DNA of 64,000 nt from DATMGU01 sp035555315 (GTDB lineage: Bacteria > Pseudomonadota > Alphaproteobacteria > ATCC43930 > CGMCC-115725): the NCBI GenBank assembly GCA_035555315.1, contig DATMGU010000071.1:4727-68726 (forward strand), written 5' to 3'. The position numbers and the translations under genes were made by a program. This document shows positions 17,320 to 25,463 of the stretch, in pieces; position 1 is the stretch's first letter; the number at the start of each line of letters is the position of its first letter. The notes beneath the pieces are model-generated. The model had not been told where the DNA came from, ran no database searches, and worked only from the letters and a program-made list of their open reading frames with translations.

Positions 17320-17461
17320 GGGGTAAACCTCGATCGGGCGGGAATGACCCCGCGAAAACGGCCCTGCCCTCCGCCGCCCGCTCCCTAAGCCGTATCGGAG
17401 CGGTCGGCAGAACGTGTGGGGCATCAGCCTCGGAAAATCGGCCGAAAAGCTAGCATCCGCC

Positions 17462-17980
17462 ATGGCGATCCGCAACCCTACGGACCTCAAGACCCTACTC
17501 GCCCCCGGCGAGCGGTTGATGGGGCTCGATGTCGGCACCAAAACCATCGGCATCGCGTTCTCCGACACGCTGGTGACCATCGCCACCCCTTACGAGACAT
17601 TGCGCCGTGGCAAGTTCCGCGACGATGGCCAGAGTCTCGCCCGGCTGCGGCGCGAGCGCGGCGCCGGCGCCATCGTGCTGGGCCTGCCCATCAACATGGA
17701 TGGCAGCGAGGGACCGCGCTGTCAGGCAACGCGCCAGTTCGCCGCCAATCTGCTGGCGATCGAGGATATGACCCTGGTGTTCTGGGACGAGCGGATGTCG
17801 ACCATGGCGGTGACCCGCGGCATGATCGAGGCCGATCTGTCGCGCAAACGACGGGCCGAACTCGTCGACAAGGCCGCGGCCGCGTATATCCTGCAGGGCG
17901 TGCTCGACCGGCTGGCCTACATGCCGACGCCGTCGCATAGTGCCACGATAGACAACGCACCGAGTGACGAGACCGATTGA
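17462..17980 (+). CDS. ruvX: Putative pre-16S rRNA nuclease / Holliday junction resolvase-like RuvX
   Basis: 172 residues of the YqgF family, an RNase H-like fold involved in 16S rRNA 5'-end maturation. The motifs are LMGLDVGTKTIGIAFSD near residue 20, IVLGLPINMDGSEGPRC in the middle, and FWDERMSTMAVTR followed by DKAAAAYILQGVLD at the end, which supply the conserved acids. The ATG at 17462 gives the usual short N-terminus. It diverges from gatC and overlaps plsY downstream as TGATG, so the two are cotranscribed. Confidence 0.93.
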   Translation: MAIRNPTDLKTLLAPGERLMGLDVGTKTIGIAFSDTLVTIATPYETLRRGKFRDDGQSLARLRRERGAGAIVLGLPINMDGSEGPRCQATRQFAANLLAIEDMTLVFWDERMSTMAVTRGMIEADLSRKRRAELVDKAAAAYILQGVLDRLAYMPTPSHSATIDNAPSDETD

Positions 17981-18582
17981 TGCCCCTGCTGTTCGCGACC
18001 GCCCTCTTCGCCTATCTGCTGGGATCGATCCCGTTCGGCCTGGTGCTGACCCGGCTGGCGGGATTGGGCGATATCCGCCGCATCGGTTCGGGCAATATCG
18101 GGGCGACCAACGTGCTGCGCACCGGCAACCGATGGCTGGCGGCGGGGACCCTGCTGCTCGATGGCGGCAAGGGCGCCGTCGCGGTGTTGATCGCGGGCCA
18201 CTTCGACGGTAACGCGGCGCTGGTCGCGGCGGCCGCTTCGGTGCTGGGGCACCTGTTCCCGGTCTGGCTGGGCTTCAAGGGCGGCAAGGGCGTCGCCACG
18301 ACGCTGGGCGTGCTGCTGGCGCTGGCCCCGCCGGTCGGCGTGATCGCCTGTCTGACCTGGCTGCTGGTCGCGACGGTATTCCGCTATTCCTCGCTGGCGG
18401 CCTTGACCGCCCTCGCCCTCTCGCCGCTCTTCGCCTGGGCGATCGAGGGGTGGCAGGTCGCCGCGGTGGCGGCGTTCCTGGCGGCGCTGGTGATCGTCCG
18501 GCATCACGAGAACATTCGGCGCCTGATCGACGGCAGCGAAAGCCGCATCAATCTCGGCGGCAAGCGGCCCGCCGCGCAATAG
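17980..18582 (+). CDS. plsY: Acyl-phosphate:glycerol-3-phosphate acyltransferase
   Basis: 200-residue inner-membrane enzyme that acylates glycerol-3-phosphate using acyl-phosphate, the first step of phospholipid synthesis. The family motifs are present: YLLGSIPFGLVL, IRRIGSGNIGATNVLRTGNRW, LLDGGKGAVAVL, GHLFPVWLGFKGGKGVATTLGVLL and VRHHENIRRLIDG. Several membrane helices alternate with these loops. The ATG at 17980 overlaps the ruvX stop. The usual downstream partner dprA is absent here; a convergent dehydrogenase follows instead. Confidence 0.95.
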   Translation: MPLLFATALFAYLLGSIPFGLVLTRLAGLGDIRRIGSGNIGATNVLRTGNRWLAAGTLLLDGGKGAVAVLIAGHFDGNAALVAAAASVLGHLFPVWLGFKGGKGVATTLGVLLALAPPVGVIACLTWLLVATVFRYSSLAALTALALSPLFAWAIEGWQVAAVAAFLAALVIVRHHENIRRLIDGSESRINLGGKRPAAQ

Positions 18583-18602
18583 CCGCGCTTCAGTCCCCTC
18601 GT

Positions 18603-19532
18603 TCAGTAACCGCGCGAGCGATCGACCATGTTGAGCAGCGGCTGACCCGCGCGGGCACGCCGAATATTCTCCGCGACCCGCGCCGCCGCGGTGCGGGGCG
18701 ACGAGATCGTCGCGATATGCGGCGTGATATCGAGCTTGGGATGACGCCAGAGCGGGTCGTCGGGCTTCAGCGGCTCCCGCTCGAACACATCCAGCGTGGC
18801 GCCGCGCAGATGGCCGCTATCGAGGGCCGCCACCAGATCCGCCGCCACCAGATGGCCGCCTCGTCCGGCATTGATGACCGTGGCCCCCGCCGGCAGCCCG
18901 GCGAAGGTGGCGGCATTCAGGATGCCCTCGGTTTCAGGTGTCAGGGGGAGCAGGCAAACCAGGATATCGGAGTGCGCCAGGAAGGGCGCCCAACCCTCCG
19001 ACCCGGCATAGGTCTTGATGCCGTCCAGCGTCTTGGGCGTGCGGCTCCACCCCGCGATATCGAAATCGAGGGCGGCCAGCGCGCTGGCGGCGGCGATGCC
19101 CAAGGCACCCAATCCCATGATGCCGACGCGCCGATCGGGCGGATCGATATGCGGATAGCGTTGCCACAATCCCGTGGCCTGCTGGCGCGCATAGAGATCC
19201 AGCCACCGATGATATTTCAGGACCATCGCCAACACATAGTCGCGCATGCCGGCGGTCAGATTGTCGTCGACCAGGCGAGCGATCGGCAGGTCGGCCGGGA
19301 TCGTCGGATCGGCGAACAATTGATCGACGCCGGCGCCCAACGCCTGCAGGAACCGCAGATTGGTCATGCCGGTAAGCGCGCCGCTCGGCGGTCGCCAAGC
19401 CAGCATGACCTCGATCTCCGCCGGGTCGCCGATCTCGGGCCAGACCCGCATTTCCAGATCCGGCATCAATTCGGCGAAGGCAGTCCGCCAGGGTTCTGGA
19501 TCCAGGACCAAACTATAAAAAACGACGGCCAT
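18603..19532 (-). CDS. Glyoxylate/hydroxypyruvate reductase A-type 2-hydroxyacid dehydrogenase
   Basis: 309-residue NAD(P)H-dependent D-2-hydroxyacid dehydrogenase of the GhrA group, expected to reduce glyoxylate or hydroxypyruvate in the cytosol. It shows FLQALGAGVDQLF, the Rossmann motif VGIMGLGALGIAAA, LVCLLPLTPETEGILN, the catalytic Arg in VINAGRGGHLV, Glu in FEREPL and His in ITPHIATISSP. It ends with the family-typical NIRRARAGQPLLNMVDRSRGY. The next gene upstream on the same strand is a class II aldolase (56-base gap), so the two may form an operon on small hydroxy-acid metabolism. Another glyoxylate-related enzyme (hydroxypyruvate isomerase) lies 33 kb away. Confidence 0.88.
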   Translation of the reverse strand: MAVVFYSLVLDPEPWRTAFAELMPDLEMRVWPEIGDPAEIEVMLAWRPPSGALTGMTNLRFLQALGAGVDQLFADPTIPADLPIARLVDDNLTAGMRDYVLAMVLKYHRWLDLYARQQATGLWQRYPHIDPPDRRVGIMGLGALGIAAASALAALDFDIAGWSRTPKTLDGIKTYAGSEGWAPFLAHSDILVCLLPLTPETEGILNAATFAGLPAGATVINAGRGGHLVAADLVAALDSGHLRGATLDVFEREPLKPDDPLWRHPKLDITPHIATISSPRTAAARVAENIRRARAGQPLLNMVDRSRGY

Positions 19533-19588
19533 CTAACCCACGTGCTTATTTCGATCCAGAACGCTCGCCCCCTGCGACCGGGAGAAGC

Positions 19589-20356
19589 TCAATCCTTGTA
19601 GGACGGATCCTTGGCATCGAGCAGGCGCATCAGGGCGGGCCATTCGCGCTGGCCGGTCCCCAGGGGATTGTCGACATATTGCCCCAGCGTCTTATCCTGC
19701 ACCTCGGACTCCGGCAGGATGTATTTCGCGCCGGACGCCATGACGTCGAGCTGAATCCGGCAGGATTGCTCCAGGTAGTACATCAGCGAGAACGCTTCGG
19801 GGATCGAGACGCCGGTGGTCAGCAGCCCGTGATTCTTCAGGATCATCACCGATTTGTCGCCCAGATCGGCGATCAACCGCTGCCGCTCGTCGAGGTCGAG
19901 CGCGATGCCCTCATAACCGTGATAGGCGATCCGCTTGTGGAACTGCAGCGAGAACTGGTTGAGCGGCAGCAACCCGGTTTCCAGGCAGGACAGGGCGATA
20001 CCGGCCCGCGTATGGGTATGCAGCACGCAGGCGACGTCATGACGGGCCATATGGATGGCGCTGTGGATGATGAAGCCGGCCTTGTTCATCGGATGCGGCG
20101 ACGGTTCGATCAGATTGCCGTCATAGTCGATCTTGAGCAGGCTCGACGCGGTGATCTCGTGGAACATCAGGCCGTAAGGGTTGATCAGAAAGTGCCCGTC
20201 CGATCCCGGCACGCGCATCGAGATATGGGTGAACACCAGATCGTCCATGCCGAAATGCGCGATCAGCCGATAGCACGCCGCCAACTGGATCCGAGCCTCC
20301 CGCTCGGTCAATTCGGCGGCACGGGTCGGCGGGCGGAAAGCGGTCACGGTCGACAT
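19589..20356 (-). CDS. Class II aldolase/adducin family protein
   Basis: 255 residues, cytosolic metal-dependent aldolase or epimerase of the class II aldolase/adducin fold. The ATG at 20356 is favoured by GAGGA seven bases upstream. Visible zinc-site features are HTHTRAGIALS (two His) and the later LKNHGLLTTG with its conserved His; the N-terminal part has THISMRVPGSDGHFLINPYGLMFHEITASSL. Substrate cannot be read from the sequence. It lies upstream of the 2-hydroxyacid dehydrogenase on the same strand, suggesting a shared pathway for hydroxylated carboxylates. Confidence 0.88.
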   Translation of the reverse strand: MSTVTAFRPPTRAAELTEREARIQLAACYRLIAHFGMDDLVFTHISMRVPGSDGHFLINPYGLMFHEITASSLLKIDYDGNLIEPSPHPMNKAGFIIHSAIHMARHDVACVLHTHTRAGIALSCLETGLLPLNQFSLQFHKRIAYHGYEGIALDLDERQRLIADLGDKSVMILKNHGLLTTGVSIPEAFSLMYYLEQSCRIQLDVMASGAKYILPESEVQDKTLGQYVDNPLGTGQREWPALMRLLDAKDPSYKD

Positions 20357-20486
20357 CGGCAGATCCTCAGCGATCATTGAGACGGGCGGACAAGCAATAA
20401 GCTTACCGCGCCCGGGCGATGGAGGCTATGGAAATGGTCGACACGGACATGGTCGATAGTTGCCGAACCTCGGGCGCTTAAGGATC

Positions 20487-20828
20487 TTAGGCGGCTTTCC
20501 GTACCGTGAAATCGACGTGCACCGCATCGTAGGGGAACACGACCCCCTCGCCGCTGCGATCGAGCACGCCAGCATGAATAAGCGCGATCACGTCGCCGTG
20601 GACGGCTTTCACGTCCCGACCAACGCGACGTGTGACCTCGCGGATCGACATGCCGCCCTGCCCCGTCATGACCTGAAGGATTTCCCATCGTTTGGCGGTG
20701 AGCACCTTCCATAGTAGCTCGACCGAGGCGAAGGTGATGAACTCGCCTTGCCGTTCACCCTGGAATGCGGCGGCCATCTGCCGTCTGGTTTCCTCGATCG
20801 AGGAAACACCAAGCGTCACTGTCCTCAT
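20487..20828 (-). CDS. Small winged-HTH regulator (HVO_A0114-like, antitoxin-type)
   Basis: 113 residues starting MRTVTLGVSSIEE; GGAGG seven bases before the ATG at 20828 decides the start. It has a MarR-like winged helix: LLWKVLTAKRWEILQVM, MSIREVTRRVGRDVKAVHGDVIALIHAGVLDRS, then the wing GVVFPYDAVHVDFTV. This resembles HVO_A0114-type DNA-binding proteins, which often act as antitoxins with a coupled upstream toxin gene. Here only about 100 bases separate it from the end of the flavoprotein gene, so no intact toxin is present, although an open frame without a start ends in an ATGA overlap with this ATG. Two AAATCGATTT palindromes upstream are likely its operator. Confidence 0.75.
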   Translation of the reverse strand: MRTVTLGVSSIEETRRQMAAAFQGERQGEFITFASVELLWKVLTAKRWEILQVMTGQGGMSIREVTRRVGRDVKAVHGDVIALIHAGVLDRSGEGVVFPYDAVHVDFTVRKAA

Positions 20829-20856
20829 CGCCTCGTCCTCCAAGTCTCCACATCCA

Positions 20857-20887
20857 CCCAAAAATCGATTTGCCCAAAATCGATTTG
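20857..20887. repeat. Tandem 15/16-bp repeat with twin AAATCGATTT palindromes
   Basis: Two adjacent copies of CCCAAAA(A)TCGATTTG at 20857-20872 and 20873-20887. Each contains the 10-bp palindrome AAATCGATTT (20862-20871 and 20877-20886), so the dyad centres are 15 bp apart. They lie 29-59 bases upstream of the HTH regulator's start, which suits an autoregulatory operator binding two dimers. Confidence 0.5.
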
Positions 20888-20930
20888 CAGAGTCTCCAAG
20901 TCGATGAAGCGATAGGGCGCTTCGCGTACT

Positions 20931-22040
20931 TTATACCGGCGGTAACAACGCCGCCACGTGATCGGCGAGGGCCAGCGAGGCGGTCAGCCCCGGCGACTCG
21001 ATGCCGAACAGGTTGACCAGGCCGGGCACGCCGTGGCTTTCCGGGCCAGAGACGACGAAATCGGCGGCGGGTTCGGTCGGGCCGGAGATCTTCGGCCGGA
21101 TGCCGGCATAGCCCGGCAGCAGCGCGCCGTCGGACAGGCCCGGCCAATAGCGGCGGATGGCGGCGTAAAATCCGGCGGCACGGCCCGGATCGACGGCGTA
21201 GTCGATCGCCTCGATCCATTCGACATCCGGGCCGAAGCGGGCCTGGCCGCCGAGATCGATGGTGAGATGCACGCCGAGGCCGCCGGGCTCCGGCACCGGA
21301 TAGATCAGCCGACCGAACGGCGCCCGGCCGGCCAGCGAATAATACGAGCCCTTGCACAGATAGGCCGCCGGAATGTGCCGGCCGGGCACCCCCTCGATGC
21401 GCTGTGCCAAGGCGACCGCGCCGAGCCCCGCCGCGTTCACCAGCGTCTCGCAGGCGAGCCGCATCGGCTCCGCCCCACCGATCTCCAATTCGAAGCCCCG
21501 GTTGGCCACCGCCGCCGCGGTGATCGGCGCGTGGAACACCACCATGGCGCCCGCCGCCTCCGCGTCGCCCTGATAGGCCAACATCAACGCATGGCTGTCG
21601 ACGATGCCGGTCGAGGGCGAGACGAGCGCGCCGGCGCAGCGCAGCGCCGGCTCCAGCGCCACCGCCTCGGCGCCGCCGATCGGATAGAGATCGTCGACCC
21701 CGTTGGCGAGCGCCTTCTGGCGGATGGTTTCCAGGGTCGGCACCTCGGCCGGCTCGGCCGCGACGATCAGCTTGCCGAGGCGCTGGACCGGCACGCCGCG
21801 TTCGGCGCAATAGGCATAAAGCGCGTGCCGGCCGGCGACGCAGAGCCGCGCCTTCAGGCTGTCTTTCGGATAATAGATGCCCGCATGGACGACCTCGCTG
21901 TTGCGCGACGAGGTCTCGGTGCCGATCGCGTCCGCCGCCTCCAGGACGATCACCTCGCGCCCGGCCAGCGCCAGGGCGCGCGCCACCGCCAGGCCGACGA
22001 CGCCCGCCCCCACCACCACGCAATCCACCCGATCGATCAC
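20931..22040 (-). CDS. L-2-hydroxyglutarate oxidase-like FAD-dependent oxidoreductase
   Basis: 369 residues of the DAO-type flavoprotein family, closest in pattern to LhgO/L2HGDH enzymes that oxidise L-2-hydroxyglutarate to 2-oxoglutarate. The N-terminal FAD-binding motif is VVVGAGVVGLAVARALALAG followed by VLEAADAIGTETSSRNSEVVHAGIYYP, a hallmark of this group. Also visible are PSTGIVDSHALM, ETLVNAAGLGAVALA and the C-terminal FGIESPGLTASLALADHVA. It starts at GTG 22040 behind a GGGGGG sequence. It follows creA by 28 bases on the same strand and could be a distal member of the trehalose/glucan operon transcript. Confidence 0.85.
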   Translation of the reverse strand: MIDRVDCVVVGAGVVGLAVARALALAGREVIVLEAADAIGTETSSRNSEVVHAGIYYPKDSLKARLCVAGRHALYAYCAERGVPVQRLGKLIVAAEPAEVPTLETIRQKALANGVDDLYPIGGAEAVALEPALRCAGALVSPSTGIVDSHALMLAYQGDAEAAGAMVVFHAPITAAAVANRGFELEIGGAEPMRLACETLVNAAGLGAVALAQRIEGVPGRHIPAAYLCKGSYYSLAGRAPFGRLIYPVPEPGGLGVHLTIDLGGQARFGPDVEWIEAIDYAVDPGRAAGFYAAIRRYWPGLSDGALLPGYAGIRPKISGPTEPAADFVVSGPESHGVPGLVNLFGIESPGLTASLALADHVAALLPPV

Positions 22041-22068
22041 ATCCCCCCACCTCTCGGCCGCAGAGTGC

Positions 22069-22575
22069 CTATTTCTTGGCGGATTTCCACACTGGATTGG
22101 TGTTCATCAGCGGCACGGTCGACACCGCCATCTTAGCGCTGGCGTCCTTCACCTGCCGGGAATAGGCGACGTAGATCAAGGTGTCGTTGACTTTGTCGTA
22201 GATGCGGCGGACGGCGATCGACTTGAAGATCAGGCTGGCGCGCTCGGAGAACACCTCCTCGCCGGCATGGTCCTGGACGATGTTGCCGATGGTGATCGGG
22301 CCGGTCTGACGGCAGGCGATCGACGAATTGGACGGATCCTGAAACCAATTGCCCTTGGACAGCCGGTCGATCAGGCTGCGGTCGAAATGCGTGAGATGGC
22401 AGGTGACGCCCTCGACCTTGGGATCGGGGATCGCCTCGACGACGATGCTGTTGCCGGTCCAGTCGTTCTTGAAGCTGCCGACCTCGTCGGCGCGGGACGG
22501 TGTGGTCGCAAGGGGGCCGGCGGCCAGGGCGAGGAGAACGCTCGGCGCGAAGGCCAGCAGATGTGTCAAACGCAT
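22069..22575 (-). CDS. creA: CreA family periplasmic protein
   Basis: 168 residues with a signal peptide (MRLTHLLAFAPSVLLALAAG, cleavage near SRADE). The mature chain has the CreA pattern: VGSFKNDWTGNSIVVEAIPDPKVEGVTCHLTHF, then SNSSIACRQTGPI and a conserved VFSERASLIFKSIAVRRIYDKVNDTLIYVAYS. Two Cys in the mature region probably form a disulphide. The function of CreA proteins is unknown. The ATG at 22575 follows GAGAGG; a longer frame inside treY is rejected. It begins 29 bases after the treY stop and is likely cotranscribed. Confidence 0.88.
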   Translation of the reverse strand: MRLTHLLAFAPSVLLALAAGPLATTPSRADEVGSFKNDWTGNSIVVEAIPDPKVEGVTCHLTHFDRSLIDRLSKGNWFQDPSNSSIACRQTGPITIGNIVQDHAGEEVFSERASLIFKSIAVRRIYDKVNDTLIYVAYSRQVKDASAKMAVSTVPLMNTNPVWKSAKK

Positions 22576-22604
22576 GGTGACCTCTCGGGTGAAGCGCGCG
22601 CGGT

Positions 22605-25448
22605 TCAATCGTCGCGGGTGAGTAGGGCGACCGGGAAATCGGCCAACAATTCGGCGACCGGCACCACGATGTCGTCTCGGGCGGCGATGGTAACGCCGGT
22701 CAGCACATCGCGGTAGAGGCCGGCGCCGAGCGGCAAGCCGGTATCGCCCCAATCGAGCCGGTCATCCGCCTGGCTCGACCCGGGCATGAGCCCCGGCACC
22801 AGGCGCGGCACCACCGTGATCGCCGCCCCTCCGCCCGCGCCGCCGCCGCGCGCGAAGGCGATGACGTGATCGGCCCGCTCCCCCGTCGCGGCGAGCGGCG
22901 TGTAATCACCCTGCGCGAACAGGGCCGGCCGCGCCTTGCGCAGGTTGAGGGCCGCCCAGATGACGAACAGCTTCTCCCGCCCGTCCTGCCATTCACCACT
23001 CAGCGTCGCGACGGCTTGCCGATAATCCCGCCCCTCGGCGAAAGCCGCGCGGATCGTCGCCAGCACCTCGCGCCGATAGGCGAAATCCACCGGGCGGCGG
23101 TTATCCGGATCGACCAGGCTGAGCTCCCAGAGCTCGGCCCCTTGATAGGTATCGGGAACGCCCGGCATGGTCAGGCGCAGCAGGGTCTGGGCCAGGCTAT
23201 TGAGGGCGGCCATCCGGCCGATCGTCGCCATGAACCCGGCGAAATCGGTCAGGAAGGCGTTCGGCCTCGCGCCGCCCAACAGCCGGCGGGCGAACCCGGC
23301 GACACCGGCCTCATAGGCCTCGTCGGGATTGGCCCAGCTGGATTTCTCCTTGCCTTCGCGCAGCGCCTTGACCAGCGCCGGTTCGACCCTGGCCAGGAGC
23401 GCCGCGACGCCGAGCCCATCATCGGGCGCCAGCCCCAGCGGCCACACCCCGACCATGGTCTGATAGAAATAGTACTCGTCGTTGCGGTCCGGCACCGGCG
23501 CCGCGTCGAGTTCGCCGCGGTGGCGCCGGTTGAGCCGTTCCCAAAGCCGGATACGCTGGCCCCAGAGGCTGCCCGGCCCGCTCAACAGGTTGATCCTGGC
23601 GCGGGCGTCCTCGCCGCGCTTGGTGTCGTGGGTCGAGGTCGCCAACATGTCGAAGGGATGACGCCGCAGCCGCTGTTCGTTGACGTGATGGAACGCCGCG
23701 GGGCTGACACCGAACCGGCGCGGATCGCCGCCGACCTCGTTCAGCGAGATCAGCCGGACGTATCGGTAGAAGCTGGTGTCCTCCAGACCCTTGGCCATCG
23801 CCGGCCCGGAAAGCTGCTGAAACTTCATGGCGAGACGCAGCACTTCGGAACCCTGATAGGGGGTGGGCTCGACCGCGAGATCGCCGGTCAGCACCCGCTG
23901 CAGGAAATCGAAGATGCTGGTATCCGTCGCCGGCGAGCGCTTTTTGGCGATGCCGATCGCCCAGTCGATATACCGCCGATCGGTCGCCGAGGCGCCATTG
24001 GCATCGACATAGGTGCGATAGACCGGAAACCGGGCGATGACCTCCTGAATGGCGTTGGCCATCGCTTCGAGCGTGAAATCCCGGCTGAGCCAATGGCCGG
24101 AAGACAGCCGGTGGATGTCGTGGGCCAGCACGCGGACCTCGCTGGCGAGGTTGACCCTGAGGATGCGCAGCTTGCTTTCGTACGAGACCTCGTCGAACGG
24201 CTGCGTGCGCCGCGTGAAGCGGCGGTAAAGGAGGTCGAGCGGCCGTTCGCCCTTCGGGTCGACGAACAGCCCGTTGATCAGATTCAGCGTGTCGTAGCCG
24301 GTTGTCCCGGCGACCGGCCAGGCATCGGGCAGATCCTCGTAATGCGCCAGGATCTTCTCGACCACGACATAGCAATACTGGCCCGGCCGGCCGGCGCGGG
24401 CCTGCAGCCGCTCGCAATATTCCTGAGGATCGAAGAGGCCGTCTATATGATCGACCCGGAGACCGTCGATCTTGCCGTCCTCGAGCAGGCGGAAGACCTT
24501 GCGATGGGTCTCCTCGAACAGATCGCGCAACTCGATCCGCAAGCCCGCCAGATCGTTGATGTTGAAGAATCGGCGATAGTTGATTTCATCGGTCGCCACC
24601 CGCCAATACGCCGGTCGATAGGCCTGCAGCTCGATCAGCCGATGCAGCGGCTGCCAACTTTCCGGATTGTTCGGGTCGCCATGCAGCGCCTCGACCACCC
24701 CCTCGAGAATATCGGCGACACCGGGCTCGGCCGCGAGTTCCGCCAGGTCCCGTTTCAACTGCTCGGCGGTCGCGCGCGCCGCCATATCGAGGCTCCGCCG
24801 TTTACCGCCGAGGACGGCGAACCCGGCGAGAATGCCCGCCAAGCGGTCGGCGAAAGGCTCCCGCAGCTGAACCACGGCCGGCCGCAACACCCGATCGTAA
24901 TCCCAGGCCGCGACGGGAAAGCGATGCTCGTAATACCAGACCGACAGGGTGCCGGTCGCCGGGTCGAAGCGAAGCCGCAGATCCCCGGCCTCGAGCACCA
25001 CACCGTATTGATTGCCGAGCACGGGCAGCAGCACCTTGCCGGTGAGATTGCGCCGCGGCGCGTCCCAATCGATGTCGAAGAACCGCGCATAGGGCGACGC
25101 CTCGCCCCATTCCAGCACGTCCATCCACCACGGATTACCCGAGCCGATCCCCATATGGTTCGGCACGATGTCGAGGATCATGCCGAGACCACGGGCGTGG
25201 AGTGCCTCGACCAGGGCGTCCAGATCCTCGTCCGTGCCGATTTCCGGGTTCAGCAGGTTATGGTCGACGATGTCGTAGCCATGGTTGCTGCCCGGCCGCG
25301 CCATCATGAAGGGCGACGCGTAGACATGGCTGACGCCCAGATCGGCCAGATAATCGACGATGTCGAGCGCGTCGCGGAACGTGAAATCTTTGTGGAATTG
25401 CAACCGGTAGGTCGCTCGCGGTGCCGACGACGGCAATAACTCAGCCAT
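22605..25448 (-). CDS. treY: Malto-oligosyltrehalose synthase
   Basis: 947-residue GH13 enzyme that isomerises the reducing-end alpha-1,4 bond of malto-oligosaccharides to alpha,alpha-1,1, giving maltooligosyl-trehalose. It opens with TYRLQFHKDFTFRDALDIVDYLADLGVSHVYASP, then DIVPNHMG, the nucleophile strand GLRVDHIDGLFDP, the acid/base region YVVVEKILA and the late motif TMPGVPDTYQGAELWELSLVDPDNRRPVDF. All are typical of TreY, and the length is normal. It is the last of the GH13 genes, 15 bases after treZ, and produces the substrate of TreZ. Possible products of GlgX and GlgB action are its substrates. Confidence 0.96.
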   Translation of the reverse strand: MAELLPSSAPRATYRLQFHKDFTFRDALDIVDYLADLGVSHVYASPFMMARPGSNHGYDIVDHNLLNPEIGTDEDLDALVEALHARGLGMILDIVPNHMGIGSGNPWWMDVLEWGEASPYARFFDIDWDAPRRNLTGKVLLPVLGNQYGVVLEAGDLRLRFDPATGTLSVWYYEHRFPVAAWDYDRVLRPAVVQLREPFADRLAGILAGFAVLGGKRRSLDMAARATAEQLKRDLAELAAEPGVADILEGVVEALHGDPNNPESWQPLHRLIELQAYRPAYWRVATDEINYRRFFNINDLAGLRIELRDLFEETHRKVFRLLEDGKIDGLRVDHIDGLFDPQEYCERLQARAGRPGQYCYVVVEKILAHYEDLPDAWPVAGTTGYDTLNLINGLFVDPKGERPLDLLYRRFTRRTQPFDEVSYESKLRILRVNLASEVRVLAHDIHRLSSGHWLSRDFTLEAMANAIQEVIARFPVYRTYVDANGASATDRRYIDWAIGIAKKRSPATDTSIFDFLQRVLTGDLAVEPTPYQGSEVLRLAMKFQQLSGPAMAKGLEDTSFYRYVRLISLNEVGGDPRRFGVSPAAFHHVNEQRLRRHPFDMLATSTHDTKRGEDARARINLLSGPGSLWGQRIRLWERLNRRHRGELDAAPVPDRNDEYYFYQTMVGVWPLGLAPDDGLGVAALLARVEPALVKALREGKEKSSWANPDEAYEAGVAGFARRLLGGARPNAFLTDFAGFMATIGRMAALNSLAQTLLRLTMPGVPDTYQGAELWELSLVDPDNRRPVDFAYRREVLATIRAAFAEGRDYRQAVATLSGEWQDGREKLFVIWAALNLRKARPALFAQGDYTPLAATGERADHVIAFARGGGAGGGAAITVVPRLVPGLMPGSSQADDRLDWGDTGLPLGAGLYRDVLTGVTIAARDDIVVPVAELLADFPVALLTRDD

Positions 25449-25463
25449 GCGTCGGATCGGCGG

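Noticed and set aside
20755..22050. Minus-strand 431-codon frame with Gly/Arg repeats
   Set aside because: Same-strand out-of-frame reading of the LhgO-like gene; its translation is almost only Arg and Gly.
22866..25439. Plus-strand open frame of 857 codons
   Set aside because: Entirely antisense to treY; low-complexity Arg/Gln/Ala composition and no ribosome binding site. Long antisense frames are expected at this GC content.
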